Made by a program: the position numbers and the translations under genes. DNA of 64,000 nt from positions 1 to 64,000 of the forward strand of contig JAFRIR010000125.1 in the NCBI GenBank assembly GCA_017432685.1. The letters run 5' to 3'. This stretch comes from Flexilinea sp. Its GTDB lineage: Bacteria; Chloroflexota; Anaerolineae; Anaerolineales; Anaerolineaceae. Shown here piece by piece: positions 9,379-16,873 of the stretch. Each line of letters begins with the position of its first letter. Position 1 is the first letter of the stretch. Below the pieces are notes generated by a model. That model had not been told where the DNA came from. It worked only from the letters and a program-made list of their open reading frames with translations, and searched no databases.

Positions 9379-10563
9379 TTATCTTACATCTGACTGCTGA
9401 GCACTGATCACTGAACACTGGTCACTTAAATATTGCTCTATTATATCAGCATGCAGGGCGGCAAGCCGGACGATTGTGAGCGGTTCGGGCAGGAATTTCG
9501 GGTTGTGCAGCGGGGCGCTGCAGCCTGCGCCGATGTGGAAGAAAGAGCCTTTTGCCGCGTCGATGAAACACCCGAAATCTTCCGTGGTCATGGTTGGATG
9601 TTCAAGAACACGGACGTTTTCGGGACCGAACAGGGCTTCAGCGGTTTTCTGGACATGACGGGTCTCTGCTTCGGTATTGACGATCCCGGCATAACTTTCC
9701 GTAATGCGTATTTCAGCTGTTGTACCGAACGAGTCTGAAATTTCCCTGATTGTTTTCTCGAAGATATTTTTCAGTTTTGCCCGGTCTTCCGGTCCGAGGG
9801 TGCGCATGATGCCGGAAAATTCTGCTTTGTTTGCAATGATGTTCCCTGCTGTTCCTGCATGAAGCATCCCGATGGAGAGGATCGCAGGATCTTTGATGTA
9901 CTTTGCGGGCAGAGAACGCAGTTCTGTGATCATGACAGCAGCGGCTGCCAGGGCATCGATTCCCTTTTCCGGCTGAGCGCCGTGAGCAGAACGGCCGTGG
10001 ACGGTGACCGTGAACATGTTGGATGCGGCATAAAATTTCCCGTACCGTACTCCGATCACACCCGCGGGCAGGTCCGGAGCAACATGAGCTCCGAAAACTG
10101 CTTCGACACCATCCATGCAGCCGGCTGCGATCATACGGGCAGCTCCGCCGGAACCTTCTTCATCCGGTTCAAAGAAGAATTTCACTGTTCCCGGGAGCGT
10201 TTCACGATCTTCGGTAAGGAGCATGGCGGCACCGAGCGCGGCGGTTGTGTGGACGTCATGCCCGCATGCATGCATGACACCCGGGGTTTCGGAAGCGAAC
10301 GAAGAGCCGCTGTCTTCGCTGACCGGCAGTGCGTCCATGTCTGCCCGAAGGGCGATGACAGGACCGGTTCTGCCGCCGGTCAGTGTACCGACGATGGCGG
10401 TTTCCGTAACACGCTGCGTTTCGATCCCGAGACTGTGAAGGGTCTTTTCCACCAGTTCCGCAGTGCGGTATTCATGGTTTCCCAACTCCGGATGCCGATG
10501 AATCTGCTCACGGATCGCAAAAAGTTCCGGAATATATGATTCAGCTCTTTCAAAAGTGTTCAT
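9379..10563 (-). CDS. M20D amidohydrolase, probable N-acetyldiaminopimelate deacetylase
   Basis: A 394-residue zinc-dependent M20D peptidase-family enzyme. Metal-site landmarks are visible: HACGHDVHT, FFFEPDEEGSGGA, the lid-domain VHGRSAHGAQPEKG and HIGAGCSAPLHNPKF. The family also includes hippurate and IAA-amino-acid hydrolases. The setting, downstream of dapH and overlapping lysA by ATGA (10560-10563), argues for deacetylation of N-acetyl-LL-diaminopimelate. The last ~12 residues are encoded by a heptanucleotide array (9399-9426), so the C-terminus has probably been changed by repeat insertion. The N-succinyl/acetyl aminotransferase of the pathway is not in the window. Confidence 0.85.
   Translation of the reverse strand: MNTFERAESYIPELFAIREQIHRHPELGNHEYRTAELVEKTLHSLGIETQRVTETAIVGTLTGGRTGPVIALRADMDALPVSEDSGSSFASETPGVMHACGHDVHTTAALGAAMLLTEDRETLPGTVKFFFEPDEEGSGGAARMIAAGCMDGVEAVFGAHVAPDLPAGVIGVRYGKFYAASNMFTVTVHGRSAHGAQPEKGIDALAAAAVMITELRSLPAKYIKDPAILSIGMLHAGTAGNIIANKAEFSGIMRTLGPEDRAKLKNIFEKTIREISDSFGTTAEIRITESYAGIVNTEAETRHVQKTAEALFGPENVRVLEHPTMTTEDFGCFIDAAKGSFFHIGAGCSAPLHNPKFLPEPLTIVRLAALHADIIEQYLSDQCSVISAQQSDVR
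9399..9426. repeat. Heptanucleotide tandem array inside a coding 3' end
   Basis: Four units: GAGCACT, GATCACT, GAACACT, GGTCACT. The complement matches the CAGTGAT-type units of the dapB-dapH array at 12562. It encodes part of the C-terminus of the M20 enzyme. Confidence 0.7.
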
Positions 10564-11819
10564 TCAAATTTGAACTCTTTGTCTACATCCAGTGTCGCAA
10601 AGTAATCCTGAACGCTCTGCGCCCGGCGGATCATTTGAAGCGTCCCGTCAGCGTGCATCAGGTACTCCGCGCAGCGCAGCCGCCCGTTATAGTTATATCC
10701 CATGGCGTGACCGTGGGCGCCGGCATCATGGATCACCAGCACATCACCGATTTCGGTGTGCGGAAGCGGACGGTCAACGGCGAATTTATCGTTGTTCTCA
10801 CAAAGCGCTCCGACCACATCCACCGTTTCGGCTGCAGGCAGGTCTTCTTTGCCACTGACTGTGATGTGATGGTAGGCGCCATACATGGCCGGTCGCATCA
10901 GGTCGGCAGGAGAGGCATCCACTCCGACATATTCTTTCCAGATGTGTTTTTTCCCGACAACAGTTGTCAGCAGGTAACCATGCGGGCCGGTGATAAAGCG
11001 GCCCATTTCGGTATATAACGGCAGTTCGATGCCGTTTGAACGCAGCATTTCTTCGTAAACCAGTCGCACGCCTTCACCGGCGGTTTTGATGTCAACTGCT
11101 CTTTCACCGGGACGATAGGGAATGCCGATGCCGCCGGCCATGTCAACGAAAGACAGTGTGATGCCGAGCGTTTCCCGAATTTCGAGTACAAGCCCGAAGA
11201 GTTCCCGCGCCAACGCCGGATAATAGCCCTGTTCCAGTGAACAGGATGTCAGCATGGCGTGAATACCAAGATGTGAGGCTCCCTTTTCTTTCAGTGTTTT
11301 GAGCGCCTGAAACAGCTGGTCCTTTTTCATGCCGAATTTAGTGTCGTACATATGCCCCATGATGGCGTTGGTTGCATAATTGAATTGCCCCGGGTTATAG
11401 CGGCAGCAAACTGTTTCGGGAATGCCGCAGGCATTTTCCAGGTTTTCGATTTGAGTCAGGTCATCCAGGTTGATGATCGCGCCTGCTTCCCTCGCAGTGC
11501 GATATTCGGCTGCCGAGGTCTCATTGGAGGTGAACATGATGCGCTGTCCGCTGATGCCGCTTCCCTTTGCCAGCAGGATCTCCGGAATGGAGGAACAGTC
11601 TGCCCCGCAGTTCATTTGCTCCATGATGCGCAGGATGGCGGGCGTCGGAGTGGCCTTGACAGCAAAATATTCCCGGAACCCGGGGTTCCAGCCAAAGGCA
11701 TTGTTGACAGCGCTGACCGTCTCACAGATCCCCGCTTCATCATAGACATAAAAAGGCGTTGGGTGTTTCCCGACCCAATTCTGTACCTGTTCAAAAGAAA
11801 ATGGGAGTGATTTCTCCAT
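10560..11819 (-). CDS. lysA: Diaminopimelate decarboxylase (divergent subgroup)
   Basis: PLP-dependent fold-type III decarboxylase giving L-lysine from meso-DAP. 419 residues from the ATG at 11819. FAVKATPTP carries the Schiff-base lysine, with DMAGGIGIPY, EMGRFITGPHGY and LCENNDKF as counterparts of the family's GGG, EPGR and CESxD motifs. HAMLTSCS replaces the usual HVGSQ, so this is a divergent branch. GGAGGT lies eight bases before this ATG; an upstream ATG at 11879 would read through a heptamer array and is unlikely. It overlaps the next gene by four bases (ATGA), so translation is probably coupled. Location after dapH supports the lysine role over other group-IV decarboxylases. Confidence 0.88.
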   Translation of the reverse strand: MEKSLPFSFEQVQNWVGKHPTPFYVYDEAGICETVSAVNNAFGWNPGFREYFAVKATPTPAILRIMEQMNCGADCSSIPEILLAKGSGISGQRIMFTSNETSAAEYRTAREAGAIINLDDLTQIENLENACGIPETVCCRYNPGQFNYATNAIMGHMYDTKFGMKKDQLFQALKTLKEKGASHLGIHAMLTSCSLEQGYYPALARELFGLVLEIRETLGITLSFVDMAGGIGIPYRPGERAVDIKTAGEGVRLVYEEMLRSNGIELPLYTEMGRFITGPHGYLLTTVVGKKHIWKEYVGVDASPADLMRPAMYGAYHHITVSGKEDLPAAETVDVVGALCENNDKFAVDRPLPHTEIGDVLVIHDAGAHGHAMGYNYNGRLRCAEYLMHADGTLQMIRRAQSVQDYFATLDVDKEFKFE

Positions 11820-11839
11820 CTTTCCTGACCTCCTTACAC

Positions 11840-11860
11840 CTGAAACCTGAAACCTATAAT
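11840..11860. repeat. Heptanucleotide array CTGAAAC between lysA and dapH
   Basis: CTGAAAC, CTGAAAC, CTATAAT. The same unit (complement or phase variant) recurs at 39214 and 49087. It fills most of the 34-bp gap between the two genes. Confidence 0.65.
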
Positions 11861-12549
11861 TTCCGCAGCATGGATTCAAGCGCAGTCTTCTGCGAAGTTC
11901 CCGCGTCTTTTTCCTTGATTATGCGAGCGGGACAGCCTGCTACGACCATGTTGGCGGGAACATCTTCAATCACGACAGCACCGGCAGCCACGACTGCGTT
12001 TTCACCGATATGGACTCCTTCAATGATCACAGCGTTGGCTCCGATCAAAACGTTGTCTTCTACGATGACAGGAGTGGCAGAAGCAGGTTCAATGACGCCG
12101 GCTAAAACGGCACCGGCCCCCACATGACAGTGTTTGCCGACGGTGGCCCGTCCGCCGAGTACCGCGCCCATATCGATCATGGTGCCTTCACCGACTACTG
12201 CGCCGATGTTAAGGATGGCGCCCATCATGATGACGGCATTCGGACCGATCTCAACCTGTTCGCGGATGATGGCGCCGGGCTCAATGCGCGCCGGGATGCC
12301 TTTCAGGTCGAGCATGGGGATGGCGCTGTTGCGGCGGTCATTTTCGATGACGAGGTCTGTAATTTTGTCTTCGTTTGCTTTCAGAATCGGTTCCAGTTCT
12401 TTCCATTCTCCGAAGACGATCCTGTCTCCGGCACCGAAGACTTTTGCGCTGCCCCAGTCGATCGGTGCGGATTCTTTGACGTAAAGCTTGACCGGCGTTT
12501 TCTTTTCCGCGCTGCCGATGTAGTTGATAATTTCCTGTGCATTCATCAT
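11854..12549 (-). CDS. dapH: 2,3,4,5-Tetrahydropyridine-2,6-dicarboxylate N-acetyltransferase
   Basis: Acetylates tetrahydrodipicolinate with acetyl-CoA, the step that defines the acetyl branch of DAP synthesis. 231 residues. The N-terminal helical part ([19 protein letters not shown]) is the DapH/YkuQ type, followed by a long hexapeptide-repeat left-handed beta-helix ([41 protein letters not shown]). The acyltransferase end [16 protein letters not shown] is typical. AGGAT precedes the tandem ATG ATG at 12549/12546. The region upstream of this start is a long heptanucleotide array. Confidence 0.92.
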   Translation of the reverse strand: MMNAQEIINYIGSAEKKTPVKLYVKESAPIDWGSAKVFGAGDRIVFGEWKELEPILKANEDKITDLVIENDRRNSAIPMLDLKGIPARIEPGAIIREQVEIGPNAVIMMGAILNIGAVVGEGTMIDMGAVLGGRATVGKHCHVGAGAVLAGVIEPASATPVIVEDNVLIGANAVIIEGVHIGENAVVAAGAVVIEDVPANMVVAGCPARIIKEKDAGTSQKTALESMLRKL

Positions 12550-12561
12550 AATCGTTATCCT

Positions 12562-12687
12562 GTTGTCAGTTATCAGTAGTCAGAGGCCGGTGGCTGGTGG
12601 CCGGTGGTCGGTGGTCGGTGGCCGGTGGTCGGTGGCCGGTGGTCAGTAGTCAGTAGTCAGTGATCAGTGGTCAGTGGTCTGTTACCA
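12562..12687. repeat. 18-unit heptanucleotide tandem array (GTGGYCG/GTAGTCA)
   Basis: 126 bp read without a phase break as eighteen 7-mers such as GTTGTCA, GTAGTCA, GTGGCCG, GTGGTCG and GTGATCA. It lies between dapB and dapH inside the lysine operon. Confidence 0.85.
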
Positions 12688-12715
12688 AGGTTCATTTGCC
12701 CTCGAAAGGTGATTT

Positions 12716-12820
12716 TTCCTACTTCCTGCTTCCTGCTTCCTGCTTTCTCCTCCCTACTTCCTACTTTCTATTTTCTATTTTCTATTTTCTACTTTCTACT
12801 TACTACTTACTATTTATTCC
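12716..12820. repeat. 15-unit heptanucleotide tandem array (TTCCTGC/TTTCTAT)
   Basis: Fifteen 7-mers in one phase: TTCCTAC, TTCCTGC x3, TTTCTCC, TCCCTAC, TTCCTAC, TTTCTAT x3, TTTCTAC x2, TTACTAC, TTACTAT, TTATTCC. The last units overlap the dapB stop codon. Confidence 0.85.
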
Positions 12821-13559
12821 CCAGCAGGTCCTTCATATTATAAAGTCCCGGTTCTTTCCCTACCAGGAAAGCAGCAGCCTTCAGCGCGCCTTCTGCAAAG
12901 AGGTCCCGGTTTTCGGCTTCATGTTTGAGCGTGATCGTTTCATTCCCGTTGGTGATAATGATCTCGTGAGTACCGGCCTCATTGCCGAGACGCAGGGAAT
13001 GGATACCGATTTCCTGATGGCGTCGGCGACCGTTTTCATGACGACCGATGACAAACTCCGCATCGGTACGGGCTTCATGGATGGAATTTGCAAGCAGCAA
13101 AGCGGTGCCGCTGGGAACGTCCATCTTGCGGTTATGATGTTTTTCGACGATTTCAATGTCCGCATCCGGGAAGACTGCAGCGACTTTGCGGGCAATTTCG
13201 GAAAGTACCGCGATACCAACGGACATGTTGGCGGAAAAGAAGACCGGGATCTTTTCCGAAGCTTGTTTGATCAGCGACTTGTCCGCTTCTGTCTGTCCTG
13301 TGGTGGCGATGACGACCGGGAATTTCTTTTCAATGCAGTAATTCAGCAGCGCTTCGGTGGATTTCGGGTTGGAAAAGTCCACGACCACATCGACCGTTTC
13401 TTCAAATGCGTCAAGATTTGAATAAACGTCGTTGATGGGGTTCGTGCTGAATTCCGGACTGACCTGAGCCATCAGCCTGGCTCCGTATCTGCCTTCTTCG
13501 GCCATTCGGCAGACGACCTGCCCCATGTGTCCACCGGCACCGTGTACAAGAATTTTCAT
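12810..13559 (-). CDS. dapB: 4-Hydroxy-tetrahydrodipicolinate reductase
   Basis: Reduces the dapA product with NAD(P)H. 249 residues. HGAGGHMGQVVCRM is the dinucleotide-binding loop, VDVVVDFSNPKST and FPVVIATTGQT are conserved, and EIVEKHHNRKMDVPSGTA carries the catalytic His/Lys motif. TAGGAGT precedes the ATG, ten bases after the dapA stop, so the two are cotranscribed. The stop codon (TAG) lies within a heptanucleotide array. Confidence 0.94.
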   Translation of the reverse strand: MKILVHGAGGHMGQVVCRMAEEGRYGARLMAQVSPEFSTNPINDVYSNLDAFEETVDVVVDFSNPKSTEALLNYCIEKKFPVVIATTGQTEADKSLIKQASEKIPVFFSANMSVGIAVLSEIARKVAAVFPDADIEIVEKHHNRKMDVPSGTALLLANSIHEARTDAEFVIGRHENGRRRHQEIGIHSLRLGNEAGTHEIIITNGNETITLKHEAENRDLFAEGALKAAAFLVGKEPGLYNMKDLLGNK

Positions 13560-13569
13560 GACTTTACTC

Positions 13570-14460
13570 CTAAGCGATCAGACCGTGACCGCGCATAATG
13601 TTCAATAATTGCTGTTCATGGGCGCTTTCCATCGTTGTCAGCGGCAGACGAACATAATTTTCACAATATCCCATGGCTGCCATCGCGGCTTTGACCGGGA
13701 TAGGGTTGACTTCGCAAAAGAGTGCCTTGACCAGCGGCATCAGTTCGCATTGCAGGTCGGCGCTGCCTTCAATGTCGCCGTTGAAGAAGCGGGTGCAGAT
13801 CTCAACGGTTTGGCTTGGCATGACATTGGAGAGCACGGAGATCACCCCTGCGCCGCCCATGGCAAGGATCGGGGTGATCTGGTCATCATTACCGGACCAG
13901 ATATCCAGGCGGCCTTTGACGATACCGGCGGTTTCCACGATCTTGGCGATGTTGCCGTTGGCTTCTTTGATGCCGGTGATGTTCGGATGGTCTGCCAGCA
14001 CGTCATATGTGGAGGGTTCAATGTTGACGCCGGTGCGGGAAGGTACGTTGTAAAGGATCAATGGTTTATCGACCGCGTTGGCGATGGCGGTGTACATTTC
14101 GATCAGCCCGCGCTGGGTGGCTTTGTTGTAGTAAGGGGTGACGCAGAGCAGTGCATCATAGCCCAGTTCGCAGGCTTCCTGCGACAGACTGATGGCGTAG
14201 TTGGTGTCATTGGAACCGGTCCCTGCGATCATCGGGACCCTGCCAGCATTGCGCTGTGCGGCATAACGCATCACTTCGCGGTGTTCTTCGTCGGAAAGGG
14301 TGGAACCTTCGCCGGTGGTTCCGGCAATCACAAGGGCGTTGATGCCGCTTTCGATCTGCCAGTCGATCAGGCGTCCGAAAGCTTCATAGTCTACACCGGA
14401 AGCGGTGAGCGGGGTGACAAGGGCGGTTGCTGCACCGCGGAAAATAGAAGTGGTTTTCAT
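13570..14460 (-). CDS. dapA: 4-Hydroxy-tetrahydrodipicolinate synthase
   Basis: Condenses aspartate semialdehyde with pyruvate, the committed lysine step. 296 residues, a TIM-barrel class I aldolase. Visible motifs: GTTGEGSTLSDEE, the Tyr in ILYNVPSRTG and the Schiff-base Lys in ITGIKEANGN. First gene of the operon; the lysine riboswitch and its terminator end about 50 bp upstream of the ATG at 14460. Expression is therefore expected to fall when lysine is abundant. Confidence 0.95.
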   Translation of the reverse strand: MKTTSIFRGAATALVTPLTASGVDYEAFGRLIDWQIESGINALVIAGTTGEGSTLSDEEHREVMRYAAQRNAGRVPMIAGTGSNDTNYAISLSQEACELGYDALLCVTPYYNKATQRGLIEMYTAIANAVDKPLILYNVPSRTGVNIEPSTYDVLADHPNITGIKEANGNIAKIVETAGIVKGRLDIWSGNDDQITPILAMGGAGVISVLSNVMPSQTVEICTRFFNGDIEGSADLQCELMPLVKALFCEVNPIPVKAAMAAMGYCENYVRLPLTTMESAHEQQLLNIMRGHGLIA

Positions 14461-14507
14461 TGGTCAAACTCCAGTAAATGAAATGAACTTCCACTGCAAC
14501 TTTTGGG

Positions 14508-14746
14508 ATTAAAGAACCCGGCCGATACAATTGCATCGGCCGGGAAATCGTCTGAATTCAGCCTTTCGGCAAAATCCAACAATTAATTCATAGCTCTCCG
14601 CAACTGCGACAGTCAAACGGATCTTATCCGTTTGCCCAGGGAGGGTTCGCTGCTTCCTCCCTTCGTCGGCGGCCCCTTTCGCAACCGGCAACGGCTTTGC
14701 GATGCCTTTCACCGGAGTTACTCTTGACAACCGAGCCTCTATCCTT
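14508..14746 (-). promoter_or_regulatory. Lysine riboswitch (L box) with intrinsic terminator
   Basis: Reading on the minus strand, GATAGAGGCTCG (near 14743), TCAAGAGTAACTCC, GGTGAAAGGC, GAAAGGGG with GCCGACGAAG, and CTGGGC ... GACTGTCGCAG match the order of conserved L-box segments. It ends with the expression platform CCCGGCCGATGCAA/TTGTATCGGCCGGG (14517-14544) followed by TTCTTT. The downstream genes are all lysine-pathway genes. A covariance-model search was not possible here. Confidence 0.88.
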
Positions 14747-14770
14747 TAATTGCAATATTCAGTTGTTACT

Positions 14771-14799
14771 ATCAAACCACAAAGCCCGTTTTTTGTCAA
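14771..14799 (-). promoter_or_regulatory. Probable promoter of the lysine operon
   Basis: On the minus strand TTGACA (14799-14794), 17-bp spacer, then TTTGAT (14776-14771), about 30 bp before the riboswitch. The -10 element is weak. Confidence 0.55.
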
Positions 14800-14868
14800 C
14801 CTGCATTACAGAAATTTGCCGAAATTTATGACAGCCGGCCCGGTTCAGCAATCACTTTGGCGCGATTT

Positions 14869-14885
14869 TGTGACATTTTGTCACA
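14869..14885. promoter_or_regulatory. Palindromic CRP/FNR-like operator candidate
   Basis: TGTGA-CATTTTG-TCACA, a dyad whose arms read TGTGACA and TGTCACA, about 100 bp before the diguanylate cyclase gene. The classical CRP site has a 6-bp spacer, here it is 7, so the regulator is uncertain. Confidence 0.45.
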
Positions 14886-14966
14886 TCGTATCGTGTAGTC
14901 CCCGGTTTTTGTAATAAATTTGATATCTTTCCTGTGTAATAATTATATAATCCATTTCCGAATTAG

Positions 14967-16085
14967 ATGCTAAGAGGATTTATGTCTTTTAATAACCGAA
15001 TGAAACAATTTTTTACACCTGAAGTTCGGCCGGAAGTGCAGAAAGTGCTCGATAAAGAGACTCTGACAAATATGTACAGGATCTCACTGGCTGTTCTTTT
15101 CATTGAGATCATCTCACTCATTATTTTTATCGTAAATGCCATATCTCAATCTGAATTAAGTCATCACGATATTGTAAGTCTGGTCCTTGTTCTGTCTTTC
15201 ATGGTTGTTTGCTGTGTGGGATCATTGATGGCGCGGCAAATACTGAAGAAAGATGAATTACATCATAAAGCGGTTGAAATCGTTAAAATAATCTTCTTTA
15301 TCGGTTTTACCGCATGGGCGATTCTATCCGATTTCAGACATTACCGCGTCAGTGAACAAATGCTCACCTTTTTCGCTGTTGAGCTGGTGATGGTTTGTTT
15401 TGCGGCCTTTAAACCATGGCTTTCCGTGGTACTGATGGGCGGGGCGTATCTGGCGCTGTATGTCGTTTTAATGAAGTTTGATGGTGCAGCAAAAATTCAG
15501 CCCCTGAATTATTTTTCACTGTGTTTCCTTTCAATCTTCGGGATGATCCTGGCCTATCATGATCGCCTGGGTATGGTTTCAGACAGACTCGAACTGAAGG
15601 ATATTGCTGAAAAATATGAACAGCTAAGTCTGCATGACCAGCTGACCGGTCTGAGAAACCGGCATGCCCTCACGGAGGATGAACCAAGGCTGCTCAATCA
15701 TGTACTGTGTGTTTACATGATCGATATTGACTATTTTAAAATGCTCAATGACCGTTACGGACATCAGGTGGGTGACCAGATTCTTGTGAAAACAGCGGAA
15801 GTGCTGAATGATCTTTTCCCGGAATGTTACATTTATCGTTACGGAGGCGATGAATTCCTGGTTGTCAGTGAAAACAGCGAAGGAATATTACATAATAATG
15901 CGATCAATGAGTTTACATGGAAAAACAAACGCAGAAAAATCAGGGTCACACTATGCTGCGGATCTGCTGAAGGGATGCCTGTTTCACATGAGGATTTCAG
16001 CGATTTGATCAATAAATCAGATGCCGAATTGTATAAGGTGAAGAAAGCATCTCACGAAGGAAACGGTTATACGCAATATCAATGA
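14967..16085 (+). CDS. Membrane-anchored diguanylate cyclase
   Basis: Makes c-di-GMP from GTP. 372 residues: about six hydrophobic segments between residues 30 and 205, then a GGDEF domain (HDQLTGLRNRHAL, DIDYFKMLNDRYGHQVGD, and the active-site RYGGDEFLVV). The catalytic signature is intact. The membrane part is not a domain I can name. The start is uncertain: the ATG at 14982 (MSFNNRMKQ) has AGAGGA only three bases upstream, while the ATG at 14967 has no visible site. No partner genes adjoin it; together with the permease fusion it shows that c-di-GMP is used here. Confidence 0.88.
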   Translation: MLRGFMSFNNRMKQFFTPEVRPEVQKVLDKETLTNMYRISLAVLFIEIISLIIFIVNAISQSELSHHDIVSLVLVLSFMVVCCVGSLMARQILKKDELHHKAVEIVKIIFFIGFTAWAILSDFRHYRVSEQMLTFFAVELVMVCFAAFKPWLSVVLMGGAYLALYVVLMKFDGAAKIQPLNYFSLCFLSIFGMILAYHDRLGMVSDRLELKDIAEKYEQLSLHDQLTGLRNRHALTEDEPRLLNHVLCVYMIDIDYFKMLNDRYGHQVGDQILVKTAEVLNDLFPECYIYRYGGDEFLVVSENSEGILHNNAINEFTWKNKRRKIRVTLCCGSAEGMPVSHEDFSDLINKSDAELYKVKKASHEGNGYTQYQ

Positions 16086-16151
16086 TACGTTCTGTGAATT
16101 TACGTAATCGATTTGAAATCTGATCGCTTGGCTTTTGCTGCTGATTGAAAT

Positions 16152-16188
16152 AAACAAGGAAACCGTTTTTCACGGTCTCCTTGTTTTT
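16152..16188. terminator. Bidirectional terminator between diguanylate cyclase and cupin genes
   Basis: AAACAAGGAAACCG pairs with CGGTCTCCTTGTTT across a short T-rich loop, with T- and A-runs outside. It overlaps the cupin gene stop codon. Confidence 0.75.
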
Positions 16189-16531
16189 AAGCACGTCCGT
16201 AATCGTCTTCGAGGCGTTCGATGTCATCTTCCGGGCAGATACCCATTTGGGTCTCGATGAAGACAAGCGGCTGGTCTTCGGTGTTGTTTTCCATACGGTG
16301 AATGGTATATTTTGGGATGTTCAGCACGTCTCCCTTTTTCACCGGGAAGGTTTTGTCACCCAGCGTCATGAGGCCGCTGCCCTCGACGATCACCCAGACT
16401 TCTTCACGAAGCCTGTGCCGCTGCAGGCTCAGCCGTTTGCCGGGAAACACGAATATTCGCTTGACGCGATAGGTGGGTTCGAAAATATATTCTTCCCATC
16501 GTCCCCATGGCCGGTTATCAAAATCTATCAT
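16187..16531 (-). CDS. Cupin-domain mannose-6-phosphate isomerase (type II C-terminal-like)
   Basis: A 114-residue single-domain cupin. It matches the C-terminal isomerase domain of type II PMI/GMP proteins: NRPWGRWEEY, PGKRLSLQRHRLREE, WVIVEGSGLMTLGD, GDVLNIPKYTIHRMEN, FIETQMG. Metal-binding His/Glu residues are present. It is free-standing and lacks the guanylyltransferase domain. Likely role is fructose-6-P to mannose-6-P conversion or a related sugar epimerisation for envelope glycans. Confidence 0.82.
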   Translation of the reverse strand: MIDFDNRPWGRWEEYIFEPTYRVKRIFVFPGKRLSLQRHRLREEVWVIVEGSGLMTLGDKTFPVKKGDVLNIPKYTIHRMENNTEDQPLVFIETQMGICPEDDIERLEDDYGRA

Positions 16532-16668
16532 TTTTTACTCCTGTTATCAATTTTATCTACTATATAAGCTCACTTTTTTGTTTTCTTTGCAGTTAGGATA
16601 GAGCGCTTCGCAAGGCGCGGGAGTAAAGGTTCCTTGCCAGTCCGGTATCCTTCCCGCGCCGGATATTG

Positions 16669-16736
16669 TGGGGCACCTGTCACGTAAGGTACGGGCTTCG
16701 CCCGGTTTTAATCGTGACAGGAGCTTCGCCCCCACA
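16669..16736. repeat. Nested inverted repeat, long hairpin
   Basis: Outer arms TGTGGGG and CCCCACA, middle arms CCTGTCACG and CGTGACAGG, and a small inner hairpin CGGGC-TTCG-CCCG. These nest into one cruciform-like structure of about 70 bp. Confidence 0.65.
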
Positions 16737-16753
16737 CCCCGCTTGCCTTACGG
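16723..16753 (-). repeat. 31-bp dispersed repeat, copy 1
   Basis: The complement is CCGTAAGGCAAGCGGGGTGT followed by GGGGGCGAAGC. It matches 30708-30738 at 28 of 31 positions. It overlaps the right arm of the nested hairpin. Confidence 0.6.
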
Positions 16754-16817
16754 CACATATTAGGACTCACACGCATTAGCGATGAACACGTGTTACAAAA
16801 CACTGAAAAAATCGATC

Positions 16818-16873
16818 CTAACGTCAAAAATCTAACGTCTAACGTCTAACGTCTAATGTCTAACGTCTATTTA
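16818..16873. repeat. Heptanucleotide tandem array (CTAACGT)
   Basis: Eight units in one phase: CTAACGT, CAAAAAT, CTAACGT x3, CTAATGT, CTAACGT, CTATTTA. The last unit overlaps the stop codon of ddl. Confidence 0.8.

Larger units (their letters stand above)
14461..14966. other. Regulatory region between dapA and the divergent diguanylate cyclase gene
   Basis: 506 bp without a protein gene. It contains the L-box riboswitch with its terminator, the operon promoter, and near the plus-strand gene a TGTGA/TCACA palindrome. Confidence 0.8.
16532..16870. other. Intergenic region upstream of the cupin gene
   Basis: 339 bp without a convincing gene. It contains a complex inverted repeat (16669-16736), a 31-bp segment shared with 30708-30738, and a CTAACGT heptamer array at its right end. 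Confidence 0.6.

Noticed and set aside
12562-12820. Possible CRISPR array
   Set aside because: Units are 7 bp with no spacers, and no cas genes are present; these are heptamer tandem repeats.
13609-14481. 290-residue plus-strand open frame opposite dapA
   Set aside because: Antisense shadow of a well-conserved enzyme; no start context.
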